Assembly (NCBI GenBank): GCA_900473205.1
Contig: UCLB01000023.1
Span: 17,227-81,226, forward strand
Source: Hyphomicrobiales bacterium
GTDB lineage: Bacteria; Pseudomonadota; Alphaproteobacteria; Rhizobiales; Rhizobiaceae
Direction of reading: 5' to 3'
DNA length: 64,000 nucleotides
The notes beneath the pieces are model-generated. The model had not been told where the DNA came from. It did no database searches and saw only the letters and a program-made list of their open reading frames with translations. This document shows, piece by piece, positions 48,400-56,922 of the stretch (its first letter is position 1; the number at the start of each line of letters is the position of its first letter). Made by a program: the position numbers and the translations under genes.

Positions 48400-49158
48400 T
48401 TAACGGCGCATGAATGCCTCGAACGCCGCTCTGGCTTCCGCGCTCTGCAACTGCGCCGCAAAATGCACGATCTCCGCATCGATCCTTGCCCGCACCTCCG
48501 CGCCATCGCCGCGCAGCAGATCACGGGCAATCCTCAGCGCCTGCGGTGGTTTGGTGGCAAGTTTTGCAGCGATCTTCAAGGTTTCCGCTTCGACCTCCGC
48601 TTCGGACACGACCTTCCAGATCAAACCGGCCTGCAATGCCTCATCTGCTGAAAAGCCTTCGCCAGCGGCCAGCAGTGCAAAGGCGCGCTGATGGCCCATG
48701 ATGCGCGGTACGAGCAGGCTGGAAGCAGCCTCAGGCACCAACGCAAGATCGACGAAAGGCGTCTTGAACAGGCTGCGGCTGGAAGCAACCGTGAGGTCGC
48801 AGTGCAGGTTGAGCGTTGTGCCGATGCCGATGGCCAAGCCATCAACACCGGAAACGATAGGTTTGCCGACGCTGACGAGTGCATGCAGGAAATCCCCTGC
48901 CGCCAGCCGACCCTTGCCGCCGGACATGGCAAAGGCCATGAAATCGGCCATGTCGTTGCCTGCTGTAAAGCAGCCTTCGGAGCCAAGGAAAGCGATGGCA
49001 CGAATGTCTGCATCCGCATCAGCCGCCTGCAGTGCCTCGATCATGCTGCGATACATCGCATCCGTGATGGCATTCTTCTTGTCCGGGCGGTTGAAGCGGA
49101 TGACCTGTACGCCGGGTGCGGTTGCAGGACGTTCGACAAGAATATGGTCGGCAGACAT
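48400..49158 (-). CDS. Enoyl-CoA hydratase/isomerase family protein
   Basis: A 252-residue crotonase-fold protein. The oxyanion loops are AFLGSEGCFTAGNDMADF and KPIVSGVDGLAIGIGTTLNLHCDLTVAS. Glutamates of classic hydratases are not obvious, so isomerase or other crotonase chemistry is possible. It starts 9 bases after the acyl-CoA dehydrogenase gene, so the two act together in fatty-acid or branched-chain acyl-CoA oxidation. A LiuR-like operator precedes the operon. Confidence 0.9.
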   Translation of the reverse strand: MSADHILVERPATAPGVQVIRFNRPDKKNAITDAMYRSMIEALQAADADADIRAIAFLGSEGCFTAGNDMADFMAFAMSGGKGRLAAGDFLHALVSVGKPIVSGVDGLAIGIGTTLNLHCDLTVASSRSLFKTPFVDLALVPEAASSLLVPRIMGHQRAFALLAAGEGFSADEALQAGLIWKVVSEAEVEAETLKIAAKLATKPPQALRIARDLLRGDGAEVRARIDAEIVHFAAQLQSAEARAAFEAFMRR

Positions 49159-49167
49159 GGGAACTCC

Positions 49168-50952
49168 TTAACCCAGCACGGCACGAGCCGCTTCAAGGCT
49201 CGCCGCACCTGATATCACGCGGTCTTTCAGCGCAGATGTTTCCGCCAGCAGGTTTTCGGCGGTGAAGCGGCAGAGAGCTGTGCGACTCGCCCCCTGTCCG
49301 TCATCAACCGATGCCAGCGCACCCTTGGCGAGATAGGCGCCCGTCAGCGCCAGTCCGAACAGCCGCTGATATGGCGTGGCACCGGCCAGCGCTGCGGATG
49401 TTTCGCCCTTCGCCAAAGCATCCAGCAGCCACTCGGTCGCGTCTTCCAGATCGGTGATGCTCTGATCGAGATAACGCCCGGTGTCGCCCAGTTCTGGCGT
49501 GTTGGAAGCGTGCACGGCCTGCGCCTGTTTTTTCAGTTCCGCGATGAAACCGCGAACCTGCGCGCCCTCGGAGAGCTGCAATTTGCGCATGACGAGGTCG
49601 ATGGCCTGAATGCCGTTGGTGCCTTCGTAAATCGGCGCAATGCGGGCATCGCGCAGGTAGCGGGCAGCACCCGTCTCCTCGATGAAGCCCATGCCGCCAT
49701 GGACCTGAATGCCAAGCGATGCCACATCCACACCGGCATCGGTGGAGAAGGATTTTGCAATCGGCGTAAGAAGGGCTGCACGCTCCTGCCAGAACTTGCG
49801 CTTGTCGGCATCGACCTCAGCGTGGCTCATGTCGATGGCGTGGGCGCAGGAGAACGAGATGGCGCGCGAGCCTTGAGTCAGCGCCTTCATGGTCAAAAGC
49901 GTTCTGGCAATATCGGGATGTTCGATGATCGGGCTCATGCCGGTGGCCTTGGTGCCGGGTGCCTTGCCCTGCGTGCGATCCTTGGCGTAGGCGATGGCCT
50001 TTTGCGTCGCCGCTTCGCAAATGGCAACACCCTGCATGCCGACAGCCAGACGCGCATTGTTCATCATGGTGAACATGCAGGCGAGGCCCTTATTCTCTTC
50101 ACCGACGATCCAGCCGATAGCACCCTTTTCAGCGCCGTAGCGACCATCGCCGAAAATCATCGTGCAGGTGGGAGAGCCGTGAATGCCGAGCTTGTGTTCC
50201 AGCGCATGGCAGAACAGGTCGTTACGTTCGCCGGGATTGCCCGACGCATCGGGAAGAAATTTCGGCACGAGGAAGAGCGAGATACCGCGCGTTCCCGCTG
50301 GTGCATCCGGCAAGCGTGCCAGCACCAGATGAATGATGTTGTCGGCTGCGTCGTGCTCACCCCAGGTGATGAAAATCTTCTGACCGAAAATGCGGTAGCT
50401 GCCGTCACCGGCACGTTCTGCCCGCGATTTCAGCGCGGCGAGATCGGAACCTGCATGCGGCTCGGTCAGGTTCATGGTGCCGGTCCAGACACCGGACACT
50501 AGCTTTTCCAAATAGGTTGCCTTGAGATCGTCGCTGCCGTGGGTGGCGATGGCTTCCACGGCCCCCATGGTGAGTGTCGGGCATAGCGCAAAGGCCATCG
50601 AACCGGAGTTCCACATTTCCAGCGCCGCGACATTCAGCAGATGCGGTAGGGCTTGCCCGCCGAATTCTTCCGGCGCGGTCAGGCCGTTCCAGCCGCCTTC
50701 TGCCCAGCGGCGGTAGAGATCGGCCCAGCCATCCGGCGTGCGTACCGCGCCATCCACCAGCTTGGAGCCCTGTTTGTCGCCAATCTCGGCAAGAGGTGCG
50801 ACTTCATCGGTGGCAAAACGACCGGCTTCATGAAGAATGGCATCGACGGTATCTTCATCGAGATCACCGAACGCGCCGTCATCCAGCGCTGATTTGAGAC
50901 CTGCCACATGTTTCAGCGTAAAAGCGATATCGTCGACCGGTGCGGTATACAT
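49168..50952 (-). CDS. Acyl-CoA dehydrogenase with extended C-terminal domain
   Basis: A 594-residue FAD-dependent acyl-CoA dehydrogenase of the long subtype that carries an extra C-terminal domain (about 470-590). The FAD/substrate segments MNLTEPHAGSDLAALKSRA, KIFITWGEHD and QVHGGMGFIEETG-ARYLRD are clear. GAGGAGG before ATG 50952 fixes the start; a longer frame reaches 50982. Operon with the enoyl-CoA hydratase gene. Chain-length specificity is unknown. Confidence 0.93.
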   Translation of the reverse strand: MYTAPVDDIAFTLKHVAGLKSALDDGAFGDLDEDTVDAILHEAGRFATDEVAPLAEIGDKQGSKLVDGAVRTPDGWADLYRRWAEGGWNGLTAPEEFGGQALPHLLNVAALEMWNSGSMAFALCPTLTMGAVEAIATHGSDDLKATYLEKLVSGVWTGTMNLTEPHAGSDLAALKSRAERAGDGSYRIFGQKIFITWGEHDAADNIIHLVLARLPDAPAGTRGISLFLVPKFLPDASGNPGERNDLFCHALEHKLGIHGSPTCTMIFGDGRYGAEKGAIGWIVGEENKGLACMFTMMNNARLAVGMQGVAICEAATQKAIAYAKDRTQGKAPGTKATGMSPIIEHPDIARTLLTMKALTQGSRAISFSCAHAIDMSHAEVDADKRKFWQERAALLTPIAKSFSTDAGVDVASLGIQVHGGMGFIEETGAARYLRDARIAPIYEGTNGIQAIDLVMRKLQLSEGAQVRGFIAELKKQAQAVHASNTPELGDTGRYLDQSITDLEDATEWLLDALAKGETSAALAGATPYQRLFGLALTGAYLAKGALASVDDGQGASRTALCRFTAENLLAETSALKDRVISGAASLEAARAVLG

Positions 50953-51009
50953 CCTGCCTCCTCCCGAAGCGTCTGCCTGCAATGCGATAGCCTTCGGGGC
51001 TAAATTATT

Positions 51010-51025
51010 TTTACGTAAACGTCAA
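51010..51025 (-). promoter_or_regulatory. ACGT-repeat palindrome upstream of the acyl-CoA operon (LiuR-like)
   Basis: TTTACGTAAACGTCAA is a near-perfect inverted repeat with two ACGT cores, 58 bases upstream of the acyl-CoA dehydrogenase start. It resembles the operator of LiuR, a MerR-type regulator of branched-chain acyl-CoA degradation. The resemblance is from memory and the regulator gene is not in the window. Confidence 0.5.
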
Positions 51026-51205
51026 TTTGAAAAAGTTGTGGTGCGATCAACTTCCCTGTCATCGGGTGGTCATCGGCGGCCATTGCGCACAGCATTCGAT
51101 GCACTTGTAATCAAACTGTCACAAAACTCTGGTCTGCATGATATCGTCGCAAAAGCGGGATATTTTACCGCTGCCCGCCGCGATTGCCCGTTCAGGATCA
51201 CGCCC

Positions 51206-52201
51206 ATGGATATTCCGCATCCCGCCATTCCCGGTCTCGTCTGGGCCTATCGCTTTCGCCCCGGCATAGAGCCCTGCACCCGGCTTGCGCCGGATGTGCA
51301 ACTGGCGGAGCTTCAGACGGAAGACGGTTTTTTCTGGCTGCACCTCAATCTCGCAGATAGCCGCGTTGCCAGCTTTCTGGAGAACATGCAGGGGCTGGAT
51401 GAGAGCATCAAGGGCAATCTGACCACCCATGAGACCCACCCCTCCATCGTGGTGGATGATGGTGCGCTTTATGGAACGTTGGTGGATTTCCAGCGCGAAT
51501 TCGATCAGGAAACCCGCGATATCGGCTGGCTGCATTTTGCGCTGGGTGAACGCTACATCATCACCACACGCCTACAGCCGCTACGCTCCGTGGATCGGCT
51601 GCGTGCCGCCATCGACAAGAACCCGAAGCGCTACTCCACGCCATCCCATGTCTTTGAAGGACTGGTGGCGGAATTTCAGCGCAGCCTGATCGCGCTCGTC
51701 ATGGAGACGACAGAAGAGCTGAATGCCATCGAGGACTTTGTCTATGACAGCACCCCGCGCGATGAACGCCGCAGGCTTGCCCCCGTGCGCCGCACGGTCG
51801 TGCGCCTTCACCGGCATTTGCGCACGGTGCTGACCCTGATGCGCAGAGCCTCTGCGGCGGATGATGAGGAAATGCCTTTCGGCTTTGAAGAGATTGCTGC
51901 CCGACTGACCGGCCGGCTGGAATCCATCGATCACGATGTCTATGCGCTTCAGGAGCGGGCAAGACTGCTGCATGAAGAAGTGGATTCGAAGCTGTCTTCC
52001 GAAACCAACCGGCACCTCTATATTCTCTCGCTGATGACGGCGTTTCTTCTGCCGCCGACACTGGTCACCGGCTTCTTCGGCATGAACACCGGCGCCCTGC
52101 CCTTTACCGAGGGCACCAGCGGCACGATTTATGCTGCGAGCTTCATCGTGGCTTCGATCCTGTTTGCCTGGGTCGTGTTGCGCCGCGCTGGCATTCTCTA
52201 A
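51206..52201 (+). CDS. CorA/ZntB family divalent cation transporter
   Basis: A 331-residue CorA-type transporter with a large cytoplasmic funnel domain (1-265) and two C-terminal membrane helices. The pore signature GMN occurs in GFFGMNTGALPF at the end of helix 1. CorA moves Mg2+ or Ni/Co; ZntB moves zinc; the sequence alone does not decide, though ZntB-like proteins often have this short periplasmic loop. ATG 51206 has AGGA 8 bases upstream; a longer frame from 50837 overlaps the acyl-CoA dehydrogenase gene and is not conserved. Confidence 0.9.
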   Translation: MDIPHPAIPGLVWAYRFRPGIEPCTRLAPDVQLAELQTEDGFFWLHLNLADSRVASFLENMQGLDESIKGNLTTHETHPSIVVDDGALYGTLVDFQREFDQETRDIGWLHFALGERYIITTRLQPLRSVDRLRAAIDKNPKRYSTPSHVFEGLVAEFQRSLIALVMETTEELNAIEDFVYDSTPRDERRRLAPVRRTVVRLHRHLRTVLTLMRRASAADDEEMPFGFEEIAARLTGRLESIDHDVYALQERARLLHEEVDSKLSSETNRHLYILSLMTAFLLPPTLVTGFFGMNTGALPFTEGTSGTIYAASFIVASILFAWVVLRRAGIL

Positions 52202-52206
52202 ATGCA

Positions 52207-52238
52207 AAACGCCGCCCGGATGGAGCCGGACGGCGTTT
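52207..52238. terminator. Bidirectional terminator between corA-like and BA14K genes
   Basis: A stem AAACGCCG-CCCGG with CCGGA-CGGCGTTT (one mismatch) with T runs on both strands between convergent genes. Confidence 0.85.
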
Positions 52239-52260
52239 CTCGCTTCACTATGTCAATCGA

Positions 52261-52755
52261 TCAGCCGTAAGGCGAATAGCACGTTTGGCGTGGGCCATTG
52301 TAAGGCTGGAACGTGTTGCTATAGGCATCGTAAGAGCGGTAGCGACCGAAGCACCAGTTCACATGGCTCTGGCTGAGGCCAGCGCGGGGAGCCGCACGGT
52401 AGACCGGACGTGGACGATATTCCGGCACAGGGCGATAGACTTCACGTGGCTGGGCAAGCGCACCGCCAATAATCGCACCGGCACCGAAGGCTGCCAACGG
52501 GAACCAATAGCCATTGTGGTGACGATAGCCAGGACGATATTCGCGGTAGCCACGGTGGCCACCGTAATAGCCCGGACGATAGTCACGACGGTAGCCGCGA
52601 TCACGCCAGTACTGAACATTCACCACGCCAGTGTCGGCCTTATCAACCGCAGGCGGAGTGACGGAAATGGGCATAGCATGTGCAGGCACGACGGAGCCCG
52701 CAGCAGCGAGAACCGAGAAGCCGGCAGCCGAGATAGTTTTCATATAATTCTGCAT
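52261..52755 (-). CDS. BA14K family secreted protein, paralogue 1
   Basis: A 164-residue BA14K protein, the family of the Brucella 14-kDa immunoreactive protein. A signal peptide ends near residue 28 (PAHAM). The mature part has Tyr/Arg/Gly-rich repeats ([28 protein letters not shown]), one hydrophobic segment with GAGAIIGGALA, and the C-terminal conserved WCFGRYRSYDAYSNTFQPYNG with two cysteines. GGAGG precedes ATG 52755. Probably envelope-located. A paralogue follows upstream at 52982-53449. Confidence 0.9.
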   Translation of the reverse strand: MQNYMKTISAAGFSVLAAAGSVVPAHAMPISVTPPAVDKADTGVVNVQYWRDRGYRRDYRPGYYGGHRGYREYRPGYRHHNGYWFPLAAFGAGAIIGGALAQPREVYRPVPEYRPRPVYRAAPRAGLSQSHVNWCFGRYRSYDAYSNTFQPYNGPRQTCYSPYG

Positions 52756-52806
52756 CTGATTTCCTCCATCCACGGCCGGATACTCTGCCGGCACATTGTG
52801 AATAAC

Positions 52807-52831
52807 GACGTTCTTCTTGTGTATTGGTTCC
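52807..52831 (-). promoter_or_regulatory. Partial EcfG-type promoter before BA14K paralogue 1
   Basis: GGAAC (52831-52827) followed after 16 bases by CGTC, one base off the CGTT consensus. It shares GGAACCAATA with the perfect site of the neighbouring paralogue. Assignment is weaker than for the other two sites. Confidence 0.4.
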
Positions 52832-52942
52832 CACGAAATGCGGGATTATTTATATGTTAGTAGATTATAAATGGCTATCTGAACCCAGCATTAACAACGT
52901 GTTCACACTAACTTGATGGCTCATAATAAATAAAATAGAGAA

Positions 52943-52962
52943 AGCCCGACATTTGCCGGGCT
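52943..52962 (-). terminator. Terminator of BA14K paralogue 2
   Basis: An 8-base stem AGCCCGGC/GTCGGGCT-type with one mismatch and TTTC run on the minus strand, just after the gene's stop. Confidence 0.75.
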
Positions 52963-52981
52963 TCCATTAAAATCGTTCAGT

Positions 52982-53449
52982 TTATGGGGAAACGCACTGG
53001 CGGCGTGGACCATTGTTCGGCTGGAAAGTATTGTCCGACGCGCGGTACGAACGGTAGCGGCTTGCGCACCATTGCTGATGGCTGCTGCCGTAAGACGGAC
53101 GGGCCTGCGATGCTGCACCACCAATGATCGCGCCTGTGGCAAACGCTGCCAGCGGGAACCAGAAGCCGTTATGTTGACGGTAACCACGGCGATATTCGCG
53201 GTAGCCACGATGGCCATTGTAATAGCCCTCACGCGATGGACGACGGAAATCGCGGTCGCGGTGACGATAGGAACGATCGCGATAGAAACGGCGTTCGCCA
53301 TCGCGATACTGCACTTGCACGACATTCTCAGTCGATGCCTGAACAGGCTTCGGCATGGGAACCGGGACCTGGAATGCCTGTGACGGCGTAAAGCTCGTCA
53401 AAACCATGATTAGAGCTGTAGCAACGCTCGTCTTGCGCAAATTCAGCAT
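52982..53449 (-). CDS. BA14K family secreted protein, paralogue 2
   Basis: A 155-residue BA14K protein, homologous to the neighbour at 52261-52755. It has a signal peptide to about residue 25 (PSQAF), a Arg/Tyr-rich mature part ([18 protein letters not shown]), the hydrophobic GAIIGGAAS stretch and the C-terminal [21 protein letters not shown] with two cysteines. GGAGG precedes ATG 53449. A perfect EcfG-type promoter is upstream at 53505-53529, so it is likely induced in general stress. Confidence 0.9.
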   Translation of the reverse strand: MLNLRKTSVATALIMVLTSFTPSQAFQVPVPMPKPVQASTENVVQVQYRDGERRFYRDRSYRHRDRDFRRPSREGYYNGHRGYREYRRGYRQHNGFWFPLAAFATGAIIGGAASQARPSYGSSHQQWCASRYRSYRASDNTFQPNNGPRRQCVSP

Positions 53450-53504
53450 GAATTTCCTCCGTGTTATGACACTACGCGTTGAGACCGCGCTCCGATGATC
53501 AACT

Positions 53505-53529
53505 AACGGGAAAATTCGCTATTGGTTCC
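53505..53529 (-). promoter_or_regulatory. EcfG (RpoE2-type) stress promoter for BA14K paralogue 2
   Basis: GGAAC (53529-53525), 16-base spacer and CGTT (53508-53505) on the minus strand match the EcfG consensus exactly. It lies 56 bases upstream of the start codon. Confidence 0.75.
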
Positions 53530-53555
53530 ATTGTGCAAAATCGAACCAAGTATAA

Positions 53556-54644
53556 TCAGGCTTCTACTTGCACATCCGTCAGCGGGCGCGAGCAGCAGGC
53601 GAGGATATAGCCTTCCTCGATGTCTTCATCGAGAATGCCGCCATTGTGGCTCATCTCGACTTCGCCAGAGAGCTTCAGCACCCGGCAGGTGCCGCATATG
53701 CCGGATTCGCAGGCAGCCCCGATGCGCACGCCAGCGGCACGCGCGGTCATTAGAATGGTCTGGCCCGGCTGGCATGGAACATCCTTGCCGGACAGGGTGA
53801 AGCCGATCTTGGCCAGCACTTCGCCATCGTCAGGCAGATCGCTTTCGCCGACCGCTACCGGCATAGCCGGAGAGAAGCTTTCCTGATGATAGCGCGCCAT
53901 ATCGAAGCCGGAGGCTTCCAGCATGGAGCGAATGGCGGCCATGAAGGGCTCTGGCCCGCAGCAGAACACGGTGCGATCCATGAAATCATGCGACAGAAGC
54001 GCGATCTTGGCTTTGTCCACCATGCCCTTCAAGCCCGACCAGAGATCGGTGCGACCGCAATTCTCGACTATGAAACCGAGTGACAGGTTGGGCATGAAGC
54101 GCGCGAGATATTCCAGCTCGTGTCGGAACACGATGTCGGATGGGGAGCGCGAGCAGTTGATGAAGGAAATATCGCTTTGCGGCGCGCGGTCGCTCATATC
54201 GCGCACCATCGACATCATCGGCGTGACGCCTGACCCTGCCGAGATGAACAGATACTTGTCGCCGGGATGGCGCACATAGGAGAAATCCCCCAGCGGCCCG
54301 AGCGCACGGATGCGCATGCCCGGCTTGAGGTTGTTGAACATCCAGCGCGTTCCGACACTGGTGGCCTGCGCCTTGACGGTGACGGCCAGCGCATAGGGAC
54401 GCGACGGGCTGGAGGACAGCGTATAGGTGCGAAACAACGGCTCTGGCCCCACCGGCAGTTCCAGCGTCACGAACTGGCCCGGCAGATAGCGGAACCAGTT
54501 CGGGCCTTCGGAGCGAAACAGGAATGTCATAACGTCAGGCGTTTCGGGCGTGACGGAAATACATTCCAGCATATGGAGCTTGTCGCTCCACGGCTTCATT
54601 TCATCGATATGCTTGTATGTCGTCTTCATGTTCATCGCGGTCAT
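53556..54644 (-). CDS. gbcB: Glycine betaine monooxygenase reductase subunit (GbcB-like)
   Basis: A 362-residue ferredoxin:NADPH oxidoreductase. An FAD-binding domain (YLPGQFVTLEL, FRTYTLSSSP) and an NAD-binding domain (ISAGSGVTPMMSMVR) are followed by a plant-type [2Fe-2S] domain with cysteines in CESGICGTCR and a later CC pair. It passes electrons to GbcA, which demethylates glycine betaine to dimethylglycine. ATG 54644 overlaps the gbcA stop as ATGA. Other in-frame ATGs at 54635 and 54629 are possible. The substrate call rests on homology and pairing. Confidence 0.87.
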   Translation of the reverse strand: MTAMNMKTTYKHIDEMKPWSDKLHMLECISVTPETPDVMTFLFRSEGPNWFRYLPGQFVTLELPVGPEPLFRTYTLSSSPSRPYALAVTVKAQATSVGTRWMFNNLKPGMRIRALGPLGDFSYVRHPGDKYLFISAGSGVTPMMSMVRDMSDRAPQSDISFINCSRSPSDIVFRHELEYLARFMPNLSLGFIVENCGRTDLWSGLKGMVDKAKIALLSHDFMDRTVFCCGPEPFMAAIRSMLEASGFDMARYHQESFSPAMPVAVGESDLPDDGEVLAKIGFTLSGKDVPCQPGQTILMTARAAGVRIGAACESGICGTCRVLKLSGEVEMSHNGGILDEDIEEGYILACCSRPLTDVQVEA

Positions 54645-55885
54645 GCGACAGCCGAGAATTTTTGCTTGTCGCCCGACAGACGGTCGATCATGAAATCAGA
54701 ATACCAGTTCACGAACTGCATAACGCCGCCCTCATCTTCCATCGAGTAAGGGCCGGGCTCATAGGCAGGCGAGCGGATGCCGAAAGCGTTCTCTTCGACG
54801 ATGCGGCGGTCCTGATCGTTGGTCTCGTTCCAGACATGCGTCAGGTCTTCCAGATCGTAATCCACACCTTCCACAGCGTCCTTGTGCACCAGCCACTTGG
54901 TCGTGACCTGCGTTTCCTGCGGCCCCAGCGGCAACACGCGGAAGGAAATCAGGTGGTCGCCCAGGAAGTGGTTCCAGGTCGTGGGGTAGTGGAACAGAAG
55001 CAGCGCACCGATATGGTCGATGGTCACATCGTCAGACAGCGGGCGGCGCACGGCGCGCTTGCCGGACATGGTGTAGCTTTCGGCCTCGCCGATCAGCGGC
55101 ATGCGGGCCACGCGGAACTGGCCCTTGGGGTCGATCTTGAAGCGGCTGGGCAGACCGGCAGCTTCGCAGCGCGCCCAGTGGCCGCCGATTTCCGGGTCGC
55201 TCGCGCCGCCATCGGTACCGGTGACGCTGGGGTTTTCCGGGTAGGTGCGGCAGAGTTCCGGGTGGTTTGCGGCGCAATGGTAGCACTCGCGGTTGTTTTC
55301 CCACACCAGCTTCCAGTTACCCTTTTCGATGATGGTGCTTTCATGGGCGACCTTGGCCTCCCAGATGCGGTGCGGCGCCATATAAGCTTCGACTTCGGCG
55401 CGCACCGGCGCAAAATCCATCGGCTCATTGGCCAGACAGATAAAGACGTAACCGGCGACGGATTCGCAGGCAATCGGCTTAAGGCCGAAATTTTCCTTGT
55501 TGAAATCCTCGCCCATGTGGCGGGCAAACAGCAGCTTGCCATCCAGATCATAAGTCCACTGGTGGTAGGGACAGACGAGACGGGCGGACTGGCCCTTCTG
55601 GCTGGTGCAGACGCGCGAACCGCGGTGACGGCAGGAATTGTGGAAGGCGCGGATGGTGCCATCCTTGCCGCGCACGATGACAACGGCATATTCACCGATT
55701 TGCACGGTGAGATAGGTGCCAGCCTTCGGCACTTCGCAATCATGCGCCACGAACAGCCAGTCGCGGTACCAGATGTTTTCCATGTCCAGCTGGAAATAGT
55801 CCTGATCCACGTAGAAAGGCTGCTCCAGCGTGAAGCCCTCACGACGGTTTTTCAGTTGGCGCAATACGGTTTCACGCAAATCCAT
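54641..55885 (-). CDS. gbcA: Glycine betaine monooxygenase oxygenase subunit (GbcA-like Rieske oxygenase)
   Basis: A 414-residue Rieske non-heme iron oxygenase alpha subunit. The Rieske cluster uses Cys85, His87, Cys105 and His108 (CRHRGSRVC and CPYHQW). The catalytic iron region is NNRECYHCAANHPELC with the following Asp. GbcA-type enzymes convert glycine betaine to dimethylglycine and formaldehyde. The start is taken at ATG 55885, 8 bases from GAGG; ATG 55891 is too close to the ribosome-binding site. Operon with gbcB. Confidence 0.88.
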   Translation of the reverse strand: MDLRETVLRQLKNRREGFTLEQPFYVDQDYFQLDMENIWYRDWLFVAHDCEVPKAGTYLTVQIGEYAVVIVRGKDGTIRAFHNSCRHRGSRVCTSQKGQSARLVCPYHQWTYDLDGKLLFARHMGEDFNKENFGLKPIACESVAGYVFICLANEPMDFAPVRAEVEAYMAPHRIWEAKVAHESTIIEKGNWKLVWENNRECYHCAANHPELCRTYPENPSVTGTDGGASDPEIGGHWARCEAAGLPSRFKIDPKGQFRVARMPLIGEAESYTMSGKRAVRRPLSDDVTIDHIGALLLFHYPTTWNHFLGDHLISFRVLPLGPQETQVTTKWLVHKDAVEGVDYDLEDLTHVWNETNDQDRRIVEENAFGIRSPAYEPGPYSMEDEGGVMQFVNWYSDFMIDRLSGDKQKFSAVA

Positions 55886-56208
55886 GGCCATGTCCTCGAA
55901 AAGTCGCGGCGAGCTTCCAGTCCTATGCCGCTTCACAGGGAATTATCTAACCATTCGCACCGCGTTTCAGCACCACATACAGCGACATCGGCTTCCGCAT
56001 TGGCGACAATTTGCGACATGTCGCATAAAGGCAATAGCCCGTAATTTCGCTTCGAAAACAGCGGCTTATTCTCCGTTTACCGGAAAAATCCGTCGCAATA
56101 TGACGCAAAAGCCGCCGGTGCCAATCCTTAACATCTACCATGCCGCAAAAAGGGATTTTTAACCCCCTTCCCGTAAAAACATGGGGACAGGCAACAGGAG
56201 TTCTCCCG
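55886..56208. other. Intergenic control region between gbcA and a divergent unknown gene
   Basis: A 323-base divergent region. It holds a perfect palindrome TGCGACATGTCGCA (56012-56025) and other TGCGAC-like half-sites, including TCGCAATATGACGCA near 56091-56106. No coding frame with homology is seen. Confidence 0.6.
56012..56025. promoter_or_regulatory. TGCGAC palindrome between gbcA and the divergent gene
   Basis: TGCGACATGTCGCA is a perfect 14-base palindrome roughly midway between the two divergent genes. Related half-sites flank it. It is likely an operator, but the regulator is not identifiable from the window. Confidence 0.5.
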
Positions 56209-56817
56209 ATGGAGAAGGGAACGCAAATCCGCTACTTCGATGCGAACGCTGGCAAGGCGGCTCCGACACGTTCGAAAACCGCTCATTCGGATTTCCTGCG
56301 CACTGGCAAGATCGCCCGCTACGAAGAAAAGTGGGTTCCCCGCGAACCGCGCTATCTGACGCATGATCAGGTTGCGGAAATCACTGGTCGCAAGCTTCAG
56401 GCTGCCGGTGAAATGACCCATTCCCGGCTCGATTCCTTCCACAGTTCGATCCGCTTTCCCAAAATGGTGTTTCACCGCACCATCGAAGAACTCCCGCATC
56501 TGGGCTATTGCCATGTGACCGCGTCGCGCACCAGTTTCGATGCGAAGACACCGGTACTGTTTTCCTTCTACTTCGCGAACTTCTTTTCCGAACTGTGTGG
56601 CGACGAGCAATTCTTCGAAAACATCGATCCGCGCCAGTCGCGCATGTATTTCGCCATCGCCATGGATATGGCCGGTGACAAAACGGTGCAGATCAACAAA
56701 TCCGTGCACCGCGATGGTCTTCTGTTTCGCACCAGCGACCCGAAAATCGCGCTGAAGAACGTGCTGATGCTGGGTACGCGCTCCAACGAAATGCGCAAGT
56801 TCATCCGCACACTCTAA
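56209..56817 (+). CDS. Uncharacterised Rhizobiales protein (possibly DUF6656 family)
   Basis: A 202-residue cytoplasmic protein without signal peptide or membrane segment. Conserved-looking stretches are FHSSIRFPKMVFHRTIEE, GYCHVTASRTSF and VLMLGTRSNEMRKFI. I do not recognise a function; a similar rhizobial family of unknown function is annotated DUF6656, but the link is uncertain. AGGAG lies 8 bases before ATG 56209, and a frame open to 56140 has no support. It is divergent from gbcA, sharing a region with a palindromic operator, so joint regulation is possible. Confidence 0.75.
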   Translation: MEKGTQIRYFDANAGKAAPTRSKTAHSDFLRTGKIARYEEKWVPREPRYLTHDQVAEITGRKLQAAGEMTHSRLDSFHSSIRFPKMVFHRTIEELPHLGYCHVTASRTSFDAKTPVLFSFYFANFFSELCGDEQFFENIDPRQSRMYFAIAMDMAGDKTVQINKSVHRDGLLFRTSDPKIALKNVLMLGTRSNEMRKFIRTL

Positions 56818-56922
56818 GCCTGCGCCGCAAACGGCTTTCCAATCCGGCTGAAAACCTCTAAAGCATGCCGCGCAAAACCGTGCGGCGCTTGTCAGCGACG
56901 CGCATCATTGGGTGCAGCATTC

